NCBI RefSeq assembly: GCF_049800675.1
Contig: NZ_JBLOOT010000014.1
Location: 20,785-84,784, forward strand
Direction of reading: 5' to 3'
DNA from: Cauispirillum nitrogeniifigens
Lineage (GTDB): Bacteria; Pseudomonadota; Alphaproteobacteria; Rhodospirillales; Rhodospirillaceae
Length of the DNA stretch: 64,000 nt
Part shown: in pieces, positions 54,544-63,376 of the stretch
Layout: every line of letters starts with the position of its first letter
Numbering within the stretch: the first letter of the stretch is position 1
Notes under the pieces: generated by a model
Seen by the model: only the letters and a program-made list of their open reading frames with translations
Databases searched by the model: none
What the model was told of the DNA's origin: nothing
Program-made: the position numbers and the translations under genes

Positions 54544-56922
54544 CTATTCGCGCGTCTTGAGGACGCCAACCAGATCCAGGCGGCGCAGTTGCCGCACCAC
54601 CAGGGCCGCGGACACGGCGGCGGCGGCGGTCACGCCCAGGCAAGCCCAGGCCAGGGTGTGCGGCAGGATGATCGCCGGCACGCGGTACAGTTCGGTGTCC
54701 ATGGCACGCGACAGAACCTCCGCCAGACCCCAGCCGGTCAGGCACCCCAGCGGCAGCGACAGCAGGGTCAGCAGCGCCAGTTCCCCGGTCAGGATATAGG
54801 CGACCTCGCCCTGGGAGAAGCCCAGCACGCGCAGGGTCGCCAGTTCGCGGGAGCGCTCCGACAGGGCGATGCGGGCGCTGTTGTAGACCACCCCGAAGGT
54901 CAGCATGGACGAAAAGGCGACATAGAAGCCGACCATGATCAGCATGCTCTGCGCCGCCGTCTGGCGGAACATGGACAGGGACGCCGCCTGCCAGGCGATG
55001 CCGGCGACGGCCGGCACCTCCTTCAGCCGGGCGTCCAGCAGCGCGGCCTGGGCCGCGTCGGTGCTCAGGTGGACGCCGCTGAGGCTGGGCGCCTCGTCCA
55101 GGACGCGCCACAGGGCGTCGAGGCGCATCCAGGCCCCCATGCCGATGTAGGTGTCGGCGATGGCGGCCACCGGCACCGTCAGCACCGGGCGGCGGCCCTC
55201 CAGGACCTCCACCGTCACCAGGGTGCCGGGGGCGGCGCCGAGCAGCGTCGCCAGCTTGCGCGACAGCATCAGGCCCTGGGGCGGCGGCGTCAGGGGATGC
55301 CCGGCGGCGTCCAGGACCCGCCCCAGGCGCGGCTCCGCCGGCAGCCCCCGGATGGGCTCGCGCCGGGAGACATGGCCGACGTGCAGGCGGGCGGGGACGG
55401 AGCGGAAGCCCTCGGCCGCGAGCACGGCGGGCAGGTGGGCGACATCCTGCTCCACCGACAGGGGGCGCACCTCGCTGAAGGTCAGGGTGGCGTCCTGGCG
55501 GTTCTCGGTAAAGAACTGGCGCTCCAGCAGCCAGTCGATGGCGTCCACCCATTGCAGCGACACCACCAGCACCCCGGTCGCCAGCGCCATGCCCAGGATG
55601 GTCATGCCCGACCGCAGGGGCCAGCGGGTCACATGGCGCAGGATCATCAGCGACGGCTGGTCCACCGTCGTCGCCGGCAGCACGCGCGAGATCAGCATGC
55701 GGCGGTAGACCGGCGGCGGGGGCGGTTGCATGGCTTCCGCCGGACGCAGGCGCACGGCCTTCAGCACGGCCGCCGCCCCGCCGCTGAGGGCGGCGGCGAC
55801 ACCGATGCCGCCGGCCAGGGCGAAGATGCCGGGGTCGGGGCGGTAGATCAGGAACGGGAAGCCGTAGAACAGGGTGTAGACCTCGGTCAGCCAGCGGCCG
55901 AGGACGGCGCCGCCGGCCCATCCGAGCAACACGCCAGGCAGGGCCATGGCGACCATCAGCCGGGCGTAGTGGCCGGCCACCTGGGCGTTGGTGAAGCCGA
56001 AGGCCTTGAGCAGCCCGATCTGCGACTGTTCCGTGGCGATCAGGCGGTTGCCCGCGACATGCAGCAGAAAGGCCGCGACGCTCAGGAAGATGGTCGGCAG
56101 CAGGGTCGCCAGCACGCCAAGCTGATCGATCTCGCCCGACAGGAACCAGTTGGACACCTGTTCCGAGCGGGGATAGGCGCCCGTCCCGCCGTAACGGGCG
56201 AGGCGGGCGTCGAGGGCGTCGATCACGCTGTCGACATCGGCAGCCGGGGTCAGGGCGATGCTCAGGTCGTTGAAGGCGCCCTCCATGCCGAACGCCGCGG
56301 CCGCCGCCGCCTGCCCCATCCACAGGATGCCGAAGCGCGCGTCGTCGGGCATCAGCTGGCCGGGGCCGATGGTGTAGACGAATTCCGGCGACAGGGCGAT
56401 GCCGACCACCCGCAGGGCCTTCAGGCGGCCGTTGAGGACGGCGTTGACCGTGGCACCGGGGATCAGCCGATGGGCGGCGGCGAACCGCTCGTTGACGATG
56501 ACCTCGTCGGGGGCGTCGCCCTGGGGCCAGCGCCCGGCCCGCAGCACCAGATCGTTGAGCGCCGGACGCCCCTCGGTGGGCACCGAGACGACCGTGCCGC
56601 TGATGGGTTGGGCGAAGTCGGGCAGGCCCAGGATGACCGGCCGCACCACGCGCGCCTCCGCCGCCCGCACGCCGGGCAGGGCGGCGACCTCCGCCGCCGC
56701 CGACAGGGGTGCCCGCTTGACGGTGACGAAGACCTCGGCGAAGCGGTAGCGCTCGTAGAACGCCTGCCGCGTTTCCGTCAGGGCCTGGATGGCGCCCAGC
56801 GACATGATCAGCACCGCCAGGCCGCTGCCCAGGACCAGGGCGATGGCCACCACCTGCCCGCGCAGGGCCCAGAGATCGCGCAGGAGCTTGCGGTGGAGGA
56901 CGGACAGGAGCGGCGCGGCCAT
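54544..56922 (-). CDS. Large ABC exporter permease with two FtsX domains
   Basis: 792 residues. One N-terminal helix, an extracytoplasmic MacB-like domain, a first FtsX block (about 265-380, LATLLPTIFLSVAAFLLHVAGN), a second extracytoplasmic domain and a final FtsX block (about 680-785, QSMLIMVGFYVAFSSMLTFG). Such double-length permeases need only one copy of each half per complex or form a pseudo-dimer. ATG 56922 is chosen; a GTG at 56934 would overlap the ATPase gene's end. Confidence 0.9.
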   Translation of the reverse strand: MAAPLLSVLHRKLLRDLWALRGQVVAIALVLGSGLAVLIMSLGAIQALTETRQAFYERYRFAEVFVTVKRAPLSAAAEVAALPGVRAAEARVVRPVILGLPDFAQPISGTVVSVPTEGRPALNDLVLRAGRWPQGDAPDEVIVNERFAAAHRLIPGATVNAVLNGRLKALRVVGIALSPEFVYTIGPGQLMPDDARFGILWMGQAAAAAAFGMEGAFNDLSIALTPAADVDSVIDALDARLARYGGTGAYPRSEQVSNWFLSGEIDQLGVLATLLPTIFLSVAAFLLHVAGNRLIATEQSQIGLLKAFGFTNAQVAGHYARLMVAMALPGVLLGWAGGAVLGRWLTEVYTLFYGFPFLIYRPDPGIFALAGGIGVAAALSGGAAAVLKAVRLRPAEAMQPPPPPVYRRMLISRVLPATTVDQPSLMILRHVTRWPLRSGMTILGMALATGVLVVSLQWVDAIDWLLERQFFTENRQDATLTFSEVRPLSVEQDVAHLPAVLAAEGFRSVPARLHVGHVSRREPIRGLPAEPRLGRVLDAAGHPLTPPPQGLMLSRKLATLLGAAPGTLVTVEVLEGRRPVLTVPVAAIADTYIGMGAWMRLDALWRVLDEAPSLSGVHLSTDAAQAALLDARLKEVPAVAGIAWQAASLSMFRQTAAQSMLIMVGFYVAFSSMLTFGVVYNSARIALSERSRELATLRVLGFSQGEVAYILTGELALLTLLSLPLGCLTGWGLAEVLSRAMDTELYRVPAIILPHTLAWACLGVTAAAAVSAALVVRQLRRLDLVGVLKTRE

Positions 56923-56927
56923 GGCGG

Positions 56928-57659
56928 CTACCACTCCAGCTCGGCGGGCGGCTTGCGGCGCGGGTTGACCTCGATGCCGGTCAAGGCGCCGTCGGCGAAG
57001 CGCACCACCCGGTCGGCCATGGCGGCCATGCCGGCGTTGTGGGTGATCAGGGCGGTGGTGGTGCCCAGGGACTGGTTGACCTGGGCGATGGCCTCCAGAA
57101 CCAGGATGCCGGTGGCGCTGTCCAGCGCCCCGGTCGGCTCGTCGCAGAGCAGCACGTCGGGGCGCTTGGCGATGGCCCGCGCGATGGCGACGCGCTGCTG
57201 CTCGCCGCCCGACATCTGGGCCGGGAAGTGGTCCAGGCGCTTGCCCAGCCCGACCAGATCCAGGGCCTCCTCCGGGCGCATGGCGTGGGCGGCGATCTCG
57301 CAGACCAGGGCGACGTTCTCGCGCGCCGTCAGGCTGGGGATCAGGTTGTAGAACTGGAAGACGAAGCCCACATGGTCGCGGCGATAGCGCGTCAGGCTGC
57401 GGTCATCGGCGGCGGCGATGTCCTCGCCCCGGAACAGCACGGCGCCCGCGCTGGGCCGATCCAGGCCGCCCAGGATGTTGAGAAGCGTCGACTTGCCCGA
57501 CCCCGACGGCCCCAGAAGGGCGACCAGTTCCCCCTCCACAAGGTCGAGATCCACCCCGCGCAACGCCTGCACGGCGGTGCCGCCACTGCCGTAGACCTTG
57601 GTCACCCCCCGTGCCGACAGCGTGAGGGAGCGCCCGGTTCCTGATGCCTGTCCACTCAT
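56928..57659 (-). CDS. ABC exporter ATPase (MacB/LolD type)
   Basis: 243 residues. Walker A GPSGSGKST is at 50-58, the Q-loop lies in FVFQFYNLIPSLTARENV, the signature is MSGGEQQR, and Walker B is DVLLCDEPTGALD. The QFYNLIPSLTARENV stretch is typical of the LolD/MacB group. It powers the permease that follows. ATG 57659. Confidence 0.95.
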   Translation of the reverse strand: MSGQASGTGRSLTLSARGVTKVYGSGGTAVQALRGVDLDLVEGELVALLGPSGSGKSTLLNILGGLDRPSAGAVLFRGEDIAAADDRSLTRYRRDHVGFVFQFYNLIPSLTARENVALVCEIAAHAMRPEEALDLVGLGKRLDHFPAQMSGGEQQRVAIARAIAKRPDVLLCDEPTGALDSATGILVLEAIAQVNQSLGTTTALITHNAGMAAMADRVVRFADGALTGIEVNPRRKPPAELEW

Positions 57660-57730
57660 GGCGCAACGCCCGGATGCCCTGACGGAGTGTCCAGTATCGC
57701 ATGTCGCGTGCCGACGTCGACGGAGGATCG

Positions 57731-57774
57731 CTAGATCAACGGACCCAAACGCGTGTTCGGGTCCGTTGATCTAG
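57731..57774. repeat. Long perfect palindrome with 16-base arms
   Basis: CTAGATCAACGGACCC and its exact inverse are separated by 12 bases (57747-57758). It stands in the 174-base gap between the arsenic operon's 3' end and the ABC exporter's 5' end. Together with the next palindrome it looks like a composite chromosomal repeat unit; without a T-run it is not a standard terminator. Confidence 0.7.
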
Positions 57775-57788
57775 GTCTTTGATGCGGC

Positions 57789-57832
57789 GCATCGTTTATG
57801 CGGAAAACCAGGTCCACTTTTCCGCACGATGC
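57789..57832. repeat. Nested palindrome after arsJ
   Basis: Outer arms GCATCGT/ACGATGC and inner arms GCGGAAAA/TTTTCCGC form one long interrupted hairpin that ends one base beyond the arsJ stop codon. Similar GCGGAAAA...TTTTCCGC units are widespread in alphaproteobacterial genomes, as far as I recall. Confidence 0.65.
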
Positions 57833-57833
57833 C

Positions 57834-59054
57834 CTAGCCCTGCCCCACCCGCCCCCGCCCCAGCGGCAGGGTGAAGGCCACCGCGATGGCGACCATTGCG
57901 GCCGACACCCACAACGTCGCGGTCAGCCCGGCGAGCTGATAGACCACGCCCGAGGCCAGCGTCCCCGCCAGCCGGCCCACCGCGTTGGCCATGTAGTAGA
58001 AGCCGACGTTCAGGGCCACCTTGTCGGCATCGGAAAAGGCCACGATCAGGTAGCTGTGGACGGCCGAGTTGACGGCGAAGACCACGCCGAACACCAGCAG
58101 TCCGCCGATCAGCAGCGGCGCCGAGGGGGCCACGCCCATGCCCACCGCCAGCGCGGCGGGCAGCAGGGCCAGCAGCGCCCCCCACAGCTTGGCCGCGCGC
58201 GACGCCGTGGCGGCGTCGTGGGTAGAGCGCAGAAGCTTGGGCACGGCGGCCTGGACGATGCCGTAGCCGATCACCCACACCGCCATGAAGGCGCCCACCC
58301 GGTCGAAGCTCCAGCCCAGTTCCGCATACAGGAAGATCGGCACCCCGACGACAAACCACACGTCGCGGCTGGCGAACAGGAAGACCCGCGCCGCCGACAG
58401 CCAGTTGATGTCCGCCGTCTTGGAGAACAGGTCGCGCCCGGCAACCTTGGACCTGGCCTTGCCCAGGTCGGCCCGCAGGCCCGCCACCGCCAGGGCCAGG
58501 ACGACCGCCAGCATGGCGGCCATGGCCCACAACGCGCCCACGAACCCGACCCAGGTCAGCAGCGCGCCCCCCAGGAAGAAGCCCACGCCCTTGAGGGCGT
58601 TCTTCGACCCGGTCAGCAGGGCCACCCACTTGAACAGCAGGCCCCGGCTGTCCTCGGCCTCGCGCACCACCACCTTGACCGCCGACTTCGACGACATCTT
58701 GGTCAGGTCCTTGGCGACGCCCGACAGGGCCTGCGCGGCCATGACGTAGGCCACCGACAGCCCGACGGCCCAGGCGGGGTCCACCGCCGACAGCATGAGC
58801 AGGGCGACGATCTGCACGGCCAGCCCGCCGAACAACGTCACCCGCAACCCGAAGCGGGCGCCGATCCAGCCTCCGGCCAGGTTGGTGACGATGCCCATGA
58901 CCTCGTAGAGCAGGAACAGGAAGGCCAGGTCGATCGGCGAGAAGCCGAGCCGGTGGAAGTGCAGCAGCACCAGCATGCGCAGCGCGCCATCGGTGAGCGT
59001 GAACGCCCAGTAGGCAGCCGTGACCCCGGCGTAGGCGCGCAGGTCCGAGGCCAT
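57834..59054 (-). CDS. arsJ: ArsJ, MFS exporter of 1-arseno-3-phosphoglycerate
   Basis: 406 residues with about twelve helices. The segment GVAKDLTKMSSKSAVKVV and the position next to a GAPDH gene identify ArsJ. In this known two-step pathway GAPDH makes 1-arseno-3-phosphoglycerate from arsenate, and ArsJ exports the unstable product. ATG 59054 lies two bases after the GAPDH stop; a longer frame has no support. It is the last gene of the arsenic operon. Confidence 0.9.
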   Translation of the reverse strand: MASDLRAYAGVTAAYWAFTLTDGALRMLVLLHFHRLGFSPIDLAFLFLLYEVMGIVTNLAGGWIGARFGLRVTLFGGLAVQIVALLMLSAVDPAWAVGLSVAYVMAAQALSGVAKDLTKMSSKSAVKVVVREAEDSRGLLFKWVALLTGSKNALKGVGFFLGGALLTWVGFVGALWAMAAMLAVVLALAVAGLRADLGKARSKVAGRDLFSKTADINWLSAARVFLFASRDVWFVVGVPIFLYAELGWSFDRVGAFMAVWVIGYGIVQAAVPKLLRSTHDAATASRAAKLWGALLALLPAALAVGMGVAPSAPLLIGGLLVFGVVFAVNSAVHSYLIVAFSDADKVALNVGFYYMANAVGRLAGTLASGVVYQLAGLTATLWVSAAMVAIAVAFTLPLGRGRVGQG

Positions 59055-59056
59055 GG

Positions 59057-60076
59057 CTACAGGCTCCGCCCCACCTTGGCGGCCAGTTCGGCCATGCGGT
59101 TCACGTAGCCCCATTCGTTGTCGTACCACGCATAGACCTTGAGGTGGCGGCCATCGACCACCATGGTCGAGGGCGCGTCGATGATCGACGAGCGCGGATC
59201 GTTGAGGAAGTCGGTGGACACCAGAGGCCGTTCCTCATAGCCCAGGATGCCCCGCAGCGGCCCCTCGGCGGCGGCCTTGAAGGCGGCGTTGACCTCCTCG
59301 GCCGTGGTGTCGCGCTCCAGGTCGAAGACGCAGTCGGTCAGGCTGGCGTTGAGCAGCGGCACGCGCACGGCATGGCCGTTCAGCTTGCCCTTCAGCTCCG
59401 GGTAGATCAGGGCGATGGCCGTCGCCGACCCGGTGGTCGTCGGGATCAGCGCGTTGAGGGCGGAGCGCGCCCGGCGCAGATCCTTGTGCGGGGCGTCGAC
59501 GATGACCTGGGTGTTGGTCACGTCGTGGATGGTGGTGATGGAGCCCCGGACGATGCCCAGGGTCTCGTGCACCACCTTGACCACTGGAGCCAGGCAGTTG
59601 GTGGTGCAGCTCGCCGCCGTCAGCAGGTGATGTTCCGCCGGGTCGTAGAGAGCATCGTTGATGCCCATGACGATGTTGAGCGCCCCGCCGTCCTTGACCG
59701 GGGCGGCGACGATGACCTTGCGGATGCCCTTGTCGAAGTAGGGCTTCAGGCTGTCGCCGGTGCGGAACCTGCCGGAGCATTCCAGCACCACGTCCACGTC
59801 GTCGCCGGTCCAGGGGATCTCCGCCGGGCGGGCGGCCTCGGAAAAAGCCAGCGCCGTGCCGTCGATCTCCAGGCGGCCGCCCTCCCCGCACACGCGGTGC
59901 GGCCAGTGGCCATGGACGGTGTCGAACTCCAGCAGGTGGGCGGCCGTCTCGGCCCCGCCCTTGATCTCGTTGACGGCGACGAAGGCGAGGTCGGACAGAT
60001 CCGGCCGGTCGAGGGCGGCGCGGACCACCAGGCGCCCCATGCGGCCGAAGCCGTTGACGGCGACACGAATGCTCAT
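59057..60076 (-). CDS. Glyceraldehyde-3-phosphate dehydrogenase of the ars operon
   Basis: 339 residues. The N-terminal Rossmann fold (RVAVNGFGRMGRLVVRAA) and catalytic Cys at about 157 (AASCTTNCLAP) are intact, with the substrate-binding TGSATAIALIYPELKGKLNG. Between acr3 and arsJ its job is most likely arsenylation rather than glycolysis: it uses arsenate in place of phosphate. Its ATG overlaps the acr3 stop by four bases. Confidence 0.93.
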   Translation of the reverse strand: MSIRVAVNGFGRMGRLVVRAALDRPDLSDLAFVAVNEIKGGAETAAHLLEFDTVHGHWPHRVCGEGGRLEIDGTALAFSEAARPAEIPWTGDDVDVVLECSGRFRTGDSLKPYFDKGIRKVIVAAPVKDGGALNIVMGINDALYDPAEHHLLTAASCTTNCLAPVVKVVHETLGIVRGSITTIHDVTNTQVIVDAPHKDLRRARSALNALIPTTTGSATAIALIYPELKGKLNGHAVRVPLLNASLTDCVFDLERDTTAEEVNAAFKAAAEGPLRGILGYEERPLVSTDFLNDPRSSIIDAPSTMVVDGRHLKVYAWYDNEWGYVNRMAELAAKVGRSL

Positions 60077-61137
60077 GCGGGTTTCCTTTCGTACCACGCC
60101 TTGGAGGCGTTGGTGATGCGCACCAGGGTCAGCATGACCGGCACTTCGACCAGCACGCCGACCACGGTGGCCAGCGCGGCGCCGCTCTCGAAGCCGAACA
60201 GGCCGATGGCGGTGGCGACCGCCAGCTCGAAGAAGTTCGACGCGGCGATCATCGACGACGGGGCGGCGATGCAATGGGCCTCGCCGGCCCAGCGGTTGGC
60301 GATGTAGCTGACACCCCAGATGAAGAAGACCTGGATCAGGATGGGCACCGCCAGCAGCGCGATGACGATGGGCTGATCCAGGATCTGCCTGCCTTGCAGG
60401 CTGAACAGCAGCACCAGCGTCAACAGCAGGGCAGCCAGCGCCATCGGGTTGATGCGCGCGAGCAGACGCGCCAGGGCCGCCTCTCCGCCACGCGCCAGGA
60501 CCGCGCGCCGCCACACCTGCGAGACGATCACCGGCACGACGATGAACAGCGCGACGGAGATCAGCAGCGTGTCCCAGGGCACCACGATGGCCGACAGGCC
60601 CAGCAGCAGCGCCACGATGGGCGCGAAGGCGAAGACCATGATGGTGTCGTTCAGGGCCACCTGCGACAAGGTGAAGTGCGGCTCGCCATCGGTCAGGTTG
60701 GACCACACGAAGACCATGGCCGTGCACGGCGCCGCGCCCAGCAGGATGAGGCCAGCGATATAGCTGTCGATCTGGTCGGCCGGGAGAAGATCACGGAACA
60801 GCCAGCCGATGAACAACCACCCCAGGATTGCCATGCTGAACGGCTTGATCGCCCAGTTGGCGATCAGCGTCACGCCGACGCCCCGCCAATGCTGCCGCAC
60901 CTGACCCATGGCGGTCAGGTCCACCTTGAGCAGCATGGGAATGATCATGAACCAGATGAGCACGGCCACCGGCAGGTTGACGTTCGCCACCTCCATGCGC
61001 CCCAGCGCCTGGAACGGCGCCGGGAAGACGTGGCCGAGGCCGATGCCGACGACGATGCACAGCGCCACCCAAAGCGTCAGATAGCGTTCAAACAGGCCCA
61101 TGACCGGCCGGGAGCGGGAGGCGGTGACTTCAGACAT
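60073..61137 (-). CDS. acr3: Arsenite efflux permease Acr3
   Basis: 354 residues with ten helices. The essential Cys is at about 138 in GAAPCTAMVFVWS, and the second-half GEAHCIAAPSSMIAASNFFELAVA motif is typical. It extrudes arsenite (As(OH)3) by the proton gradient. It overlaps the arsRC fusion by eight bases and GAPDH by four, so the four genes form a tightly coupled operon. Confidence 0.97.
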   Translation of the reverse strand: MSEVTASRSRPVMGLFERYLTLWVALCIVVGIGLGHVFPAPFQALGRMEVANVNLPVAVLIWFMIIPMLLKVDLTAMGQVRQHWRGVGVTLIANWAIKPFSMAILGWLFIGWLFRDLLPADQIDSYIAGLILLGAAPCTAMVFVWSNLTDGEPHFTLSQVALNDTIMVFAFAPIVALLLGLSAIVVPWDTLLISVALFIVVPVIVSQVWRRAVLARGGEAALARLLARINPMALAALLLTLVLLFSLQGRQILDQPIVIALLAVPILIQVFFIWGVSYIANRWAGEAHCIAAPSSMIAASNFFELAVATAIGLFGFESGAALATVVGVLVEVPVMLTLVRITNASKAWYERKPA

Positions 61138-61984
61138 TGGCAGCCTTGTCGACGTTGCGGCCGATCTCGTCCAGGCGCTTCTGCAACGAAAGCTTGTCGA
61201 GCGAGCGGATCGGCAGGTGGGTGAAGATGCTGATGCGGGTGTAGAGCATGCGGAACACGTCGGTGCAGAACAGGTGGCGGTCCCGGTCGCTGCCCACGAA
61301 GGCCACCGGGTCGGGAACGCCCCAGTGCGCCGTCATCGGCTGCCCCGGCCAGGCCGGGCAGACCTCCCCGGCGGCGTCGTCGCAGACGGTGAAGACGAAG
61401 TCCATTTCCGGCGCCTCCGGGGCGGCGAAGGCATCCCAGCTCTTGGAGCGCAGGTCGGCCACCGGATAGTTGGCCCGTCCCAGGATGTGGAGGGCGACCG
61501 GATCGACCGTGCCGCGGGGGTGGGACCCGGCGCTGTAGGCCCGGAACTTGCCGAGCCCCTCGCGGTTGAGGATGGCCTCGGCCATGATCGACCGGGCCGA
61601 ATTGCCGGTGCAGAGGAAAAGGACGTTGAAGACTCGGTCGGGCGCGCCAGTCATGGTCGATGTCTCCGGGGTGGTTGCGGCAGTGCCGGGCAGGCACAAC
61701 TCCGGCCGTCCGGCGCAGCAGTCCTCCGCCAGGAAGGACACCAGGGCCGTGACCGCCTCGAAGTTGGCCGAGTAGATCACCTGCCGCCCATCCCGCCGGT
61801 TCTCGATCAGACCGGCCATGCGCAGGTCCTTGAGATGAAAGGAAAGGGTGGACGGCGGCATGTCGAGCGCCCGCGCCAGGTCCCCTGCCGACAGCCCGTC
61901 GCGGCCGACCAGCATGCGGAACACGCTGAGCCGGGCCTCGTGGGCCAGGGCGGAAAGCAGTTGAACGGCGTCGGGCGTCTTCAT
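61130..61984 (-). CDS. Fused ArsR repressor and low-molecular-weight phosphatase-type arsenate reductase
   Basis: 284 residues. Residues 1-100 are an ArsR winged helix (SALAHEARLSVFRML, PPSTLSFHLKDLRMAGLI) with Cys89, Cys90 and Cys97 placed as in C-terminal arsenite sites of some ArsR proteins. From about 117 comes the reductase domain with the P-loop CTGNSARS (Cys125-Arg131). One chain could thus sense arsenite and make it from arsenate. ATG 61984 is chosen; ATG 61993 falls inside the operator palindrome and is possible. Confidence 0.92.
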   Translation of the reverse strand: MKTPDAVQLLSALAHEARLSVFRMLVGRDGLSAGDLARALDMPPSTLSFHLKDLRMAGLIENRRDGRQVIYSANFEAVTALVSFLAEDCCAGRPELCLPGTAATTPETSTMTGAPDRVFNVLFLCTGNSARSIMAEAILNREGLGKFRAYSAGSHPRGTVDPVALHILGRANYPVADLRSKSWDAFAAPEAPEMDFVFTVCDDAAGEVCPAWPGQPMTAHWGVPDPVAFVGSDRDRHLFCTDVFRMLYTRISIFTHLPIRSLDKLSLQKRLDEIGRNVDKAANV

Positions 61985-61989
61985 GGGCA

Positions 61990-62017
61990 CCATTGTTCCA
62001 GAAACATCGAACAATGG
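61990..62017. promoter_or_regulatory. ArsR-type operator of the arsRC-acr3-gapdh-arsJ operon
   Basis: Perfect inverted repeat CCATTGTTC-N10-GAACAATGG immediately before the chosen start. Its position would let the repressor block transcription or initiation directly. The fused ArsR domain is the likely ligand. Confidence 0.75.
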
Positions 62018-62100
62018 AAGATGCCACGCCGTGAATTTTATGTGAAGCGGCTTGATGCCGGCTCCATCCGGTCACTCGGAAGCCCGTGAGGCCCCCGACT

Positions 62101-62337
62101 TCAGGCGCGCAGCCACCCCCGCACCGTCTCCGGGCTGGGCACGCCGCCGGCATGGACAACGGTGCCGTCGATGACCACGCCGGGCGTGGACATCACGCCG
62201 TACCCCATGATCGCGGCCAGGTCGGTGACCTTTTCCACCGTGACCTCGACGCCCAGATCGGCAGCCTGCCGCGCGATCAGATCGGCCGTGGTGACACAGT
62301 TCCTGCACCCCGACCCCAGAACCTTGACCTGTTTCAT
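62101..62337 (-). CDS. Small thioredoxin-fold protein (CxxC)
   Basis: 78 residues. The redox motif CRNC (Cys11, Cys14) near the N-terminus, then a thioredoxin-like fold ending VMSTPGVVIDGTVVHAGG with the cis-proline. Such redox-active disulfide proteins accompany permeases of the arsP/DUF318 family. A role as reductant for an arsenical is inference. ATG 62337 is 11 bases after the permease stop. Confidence 0.85.
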   Translation of the reverse strand: MKQVKVLGSGCRNCVTTADLIARQAADLGVEVTVEKVTDLAAIMGYGVMSTPGVVIDGTVVHAGGVPSPETVRGWLRA

Positions 62338-62348
62338 GATGCGTCTCC

Positions 62349-63314
62349 TCAGCCCAGAAGGGCATTGAACATGGTCCCGACGCCGATGAAGGCCAGCGCC
62401 AGGAAGCCCGCGAACCACGCCAGCCCGCGCACGGTGATGACCTTGCGCAGGATGATGAATTCGGGGACGGAAATGGCCACCACGCTCATCATCATGGCAA
62501 GCACGGTGCCGATGGGAACGCCCTTGGCCAGAAGGGCTTCTGCCACGGGGATCACGCCGGTCGCATTGCTATAGAGGGGAATGCCGGCGAGTACGGCGAG
62601 CGGCACCGCCAGCAGATTGTCGGCCGAGACGTAGCGGGCGAAGAAGTCCTCCGGGACAAAGCCATGCAGACCGGCACCGATGCCAATGCCGATCAGAACA
62701 TAGACCCAGATACGGCCGACGATCTCCCGCACCTCTCCGGCCGCGAACCGCGCCCGTCCGCGCCAGGAGGCATCAACCTTGGGCATTGCCACGGCGCCCA
62801 TGCGGATCTTCCAGACGTAGGCCTCCACATACCGCTCCATGCGGAAGCGGTCGGTGAGCCAGCCGCCGAGGATGCCCACGGCCAGGCCGGTGACCACGTA
62901 AAGCGCCGTCACCTCCCAGCCGAGCACCGCGCCCAGGATGACGACGGCCACCTCGTTGATCATCGGCGACGCGATGAGGAAAGCCATGGTCGCGCCCAGC
63001 GGGATGCCCGCCTCCAGGAAGCCGATGAACAGCGGCACCGACGAGCAGGAGCAGAACGGAGTCACCGCGCCCAGAAGCACCGCCAGGACGTAGGCGACGC
63101 TCCGCGGCTTGCCCTCCAGGGAGCTGCGCACCTTCTCCGGGGCGAGCAGCGTCCGGAACAGGCCCATCACGAAGACGATCACGACCAGCAGCGTGAAGAT
63201 CTTTGTCGTGTCTTCGACGAAGAAATGGACGGCGGTGCCGGCCCCGCTCTGCGGCGTCAGCCCGATCAGGTCATAGGCCACCAGATCGGCCAGGCTGGTG
63301 AAGACAGCGAACAT
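62349..63314 (-). CDS. ArsP-like permease (DUF318)
   Basis: 321 residues with eight to ten helices. The family motif TPFCSCSSVPLFIGF (about 85-100) and a repeat of it in GIPLYSNATGVIPV are present. Known ArsP proteins export trivalent organoarsenicals such as methylarsenite and roxarsone(III). Here arsR and a thioredoxin flank it, which supports an arsenical substrate, but other members have unknown substrates. ATG 63314 follows GGAGGATG closely. Confidence 0.88.
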   Translation of the reverse strand: MFAVFTSLADLVAYDLIGLTPQSGAGTAVHFFVEDTTKIFTLLVVIVFVMGLFRTLLAPEKVRSSLEGKPRSVAYVLAVLLGAVTPFCSCSSVPLFIGFLEAGIPLGATMAFLIASPMINEVAVVILGAVLGWEVTALYVVTGLAVGILGGWLTDRFRMERYVEAYVWKIRMGAVAMPKVDASWRGRARFAAGEVREIVGRIWVYVLIGIGIGAGLHGFVPEDFFARYVSADNLLAVPLAVLAGIPLYSNATGVIPVAEALLAKGVPIGTVLAMMMSVVAISVPEFIILRKVITVRGLAWFAGFLALAFIGVGTMFNALLG

Positions 63315-63340
63315 GGCATCCTCCGTGCGCTCACACGAGG

Positions 63341-63375
63341 ATTATACGCCATTCCATATATATGCTCAAGCGTAT
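63341..63375 (-). promoter_or_regulatory. Promoter and operator of the arsP gene
   Basis: On the minus strand TTGAGC (63364-63369), a 17-base spacer and TATAAT (63341-63346) form an ideal promoter. Overlapping it, ATACGC (63344-63349) and GCGTAT (63370-63375) are inverted repeats. ArsR binding here would block RNA polymerase. Confidence 0.7.
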
Positions 63376-63376
63376 G

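Noticed and set aside
59057..60076. GAPDH as the glycolytic enzyme
   Set aside because: It is translationally coupled to acr3 and next to arsJ, which fits the arsenate-export role better; no glycolysis gene adjoins it.
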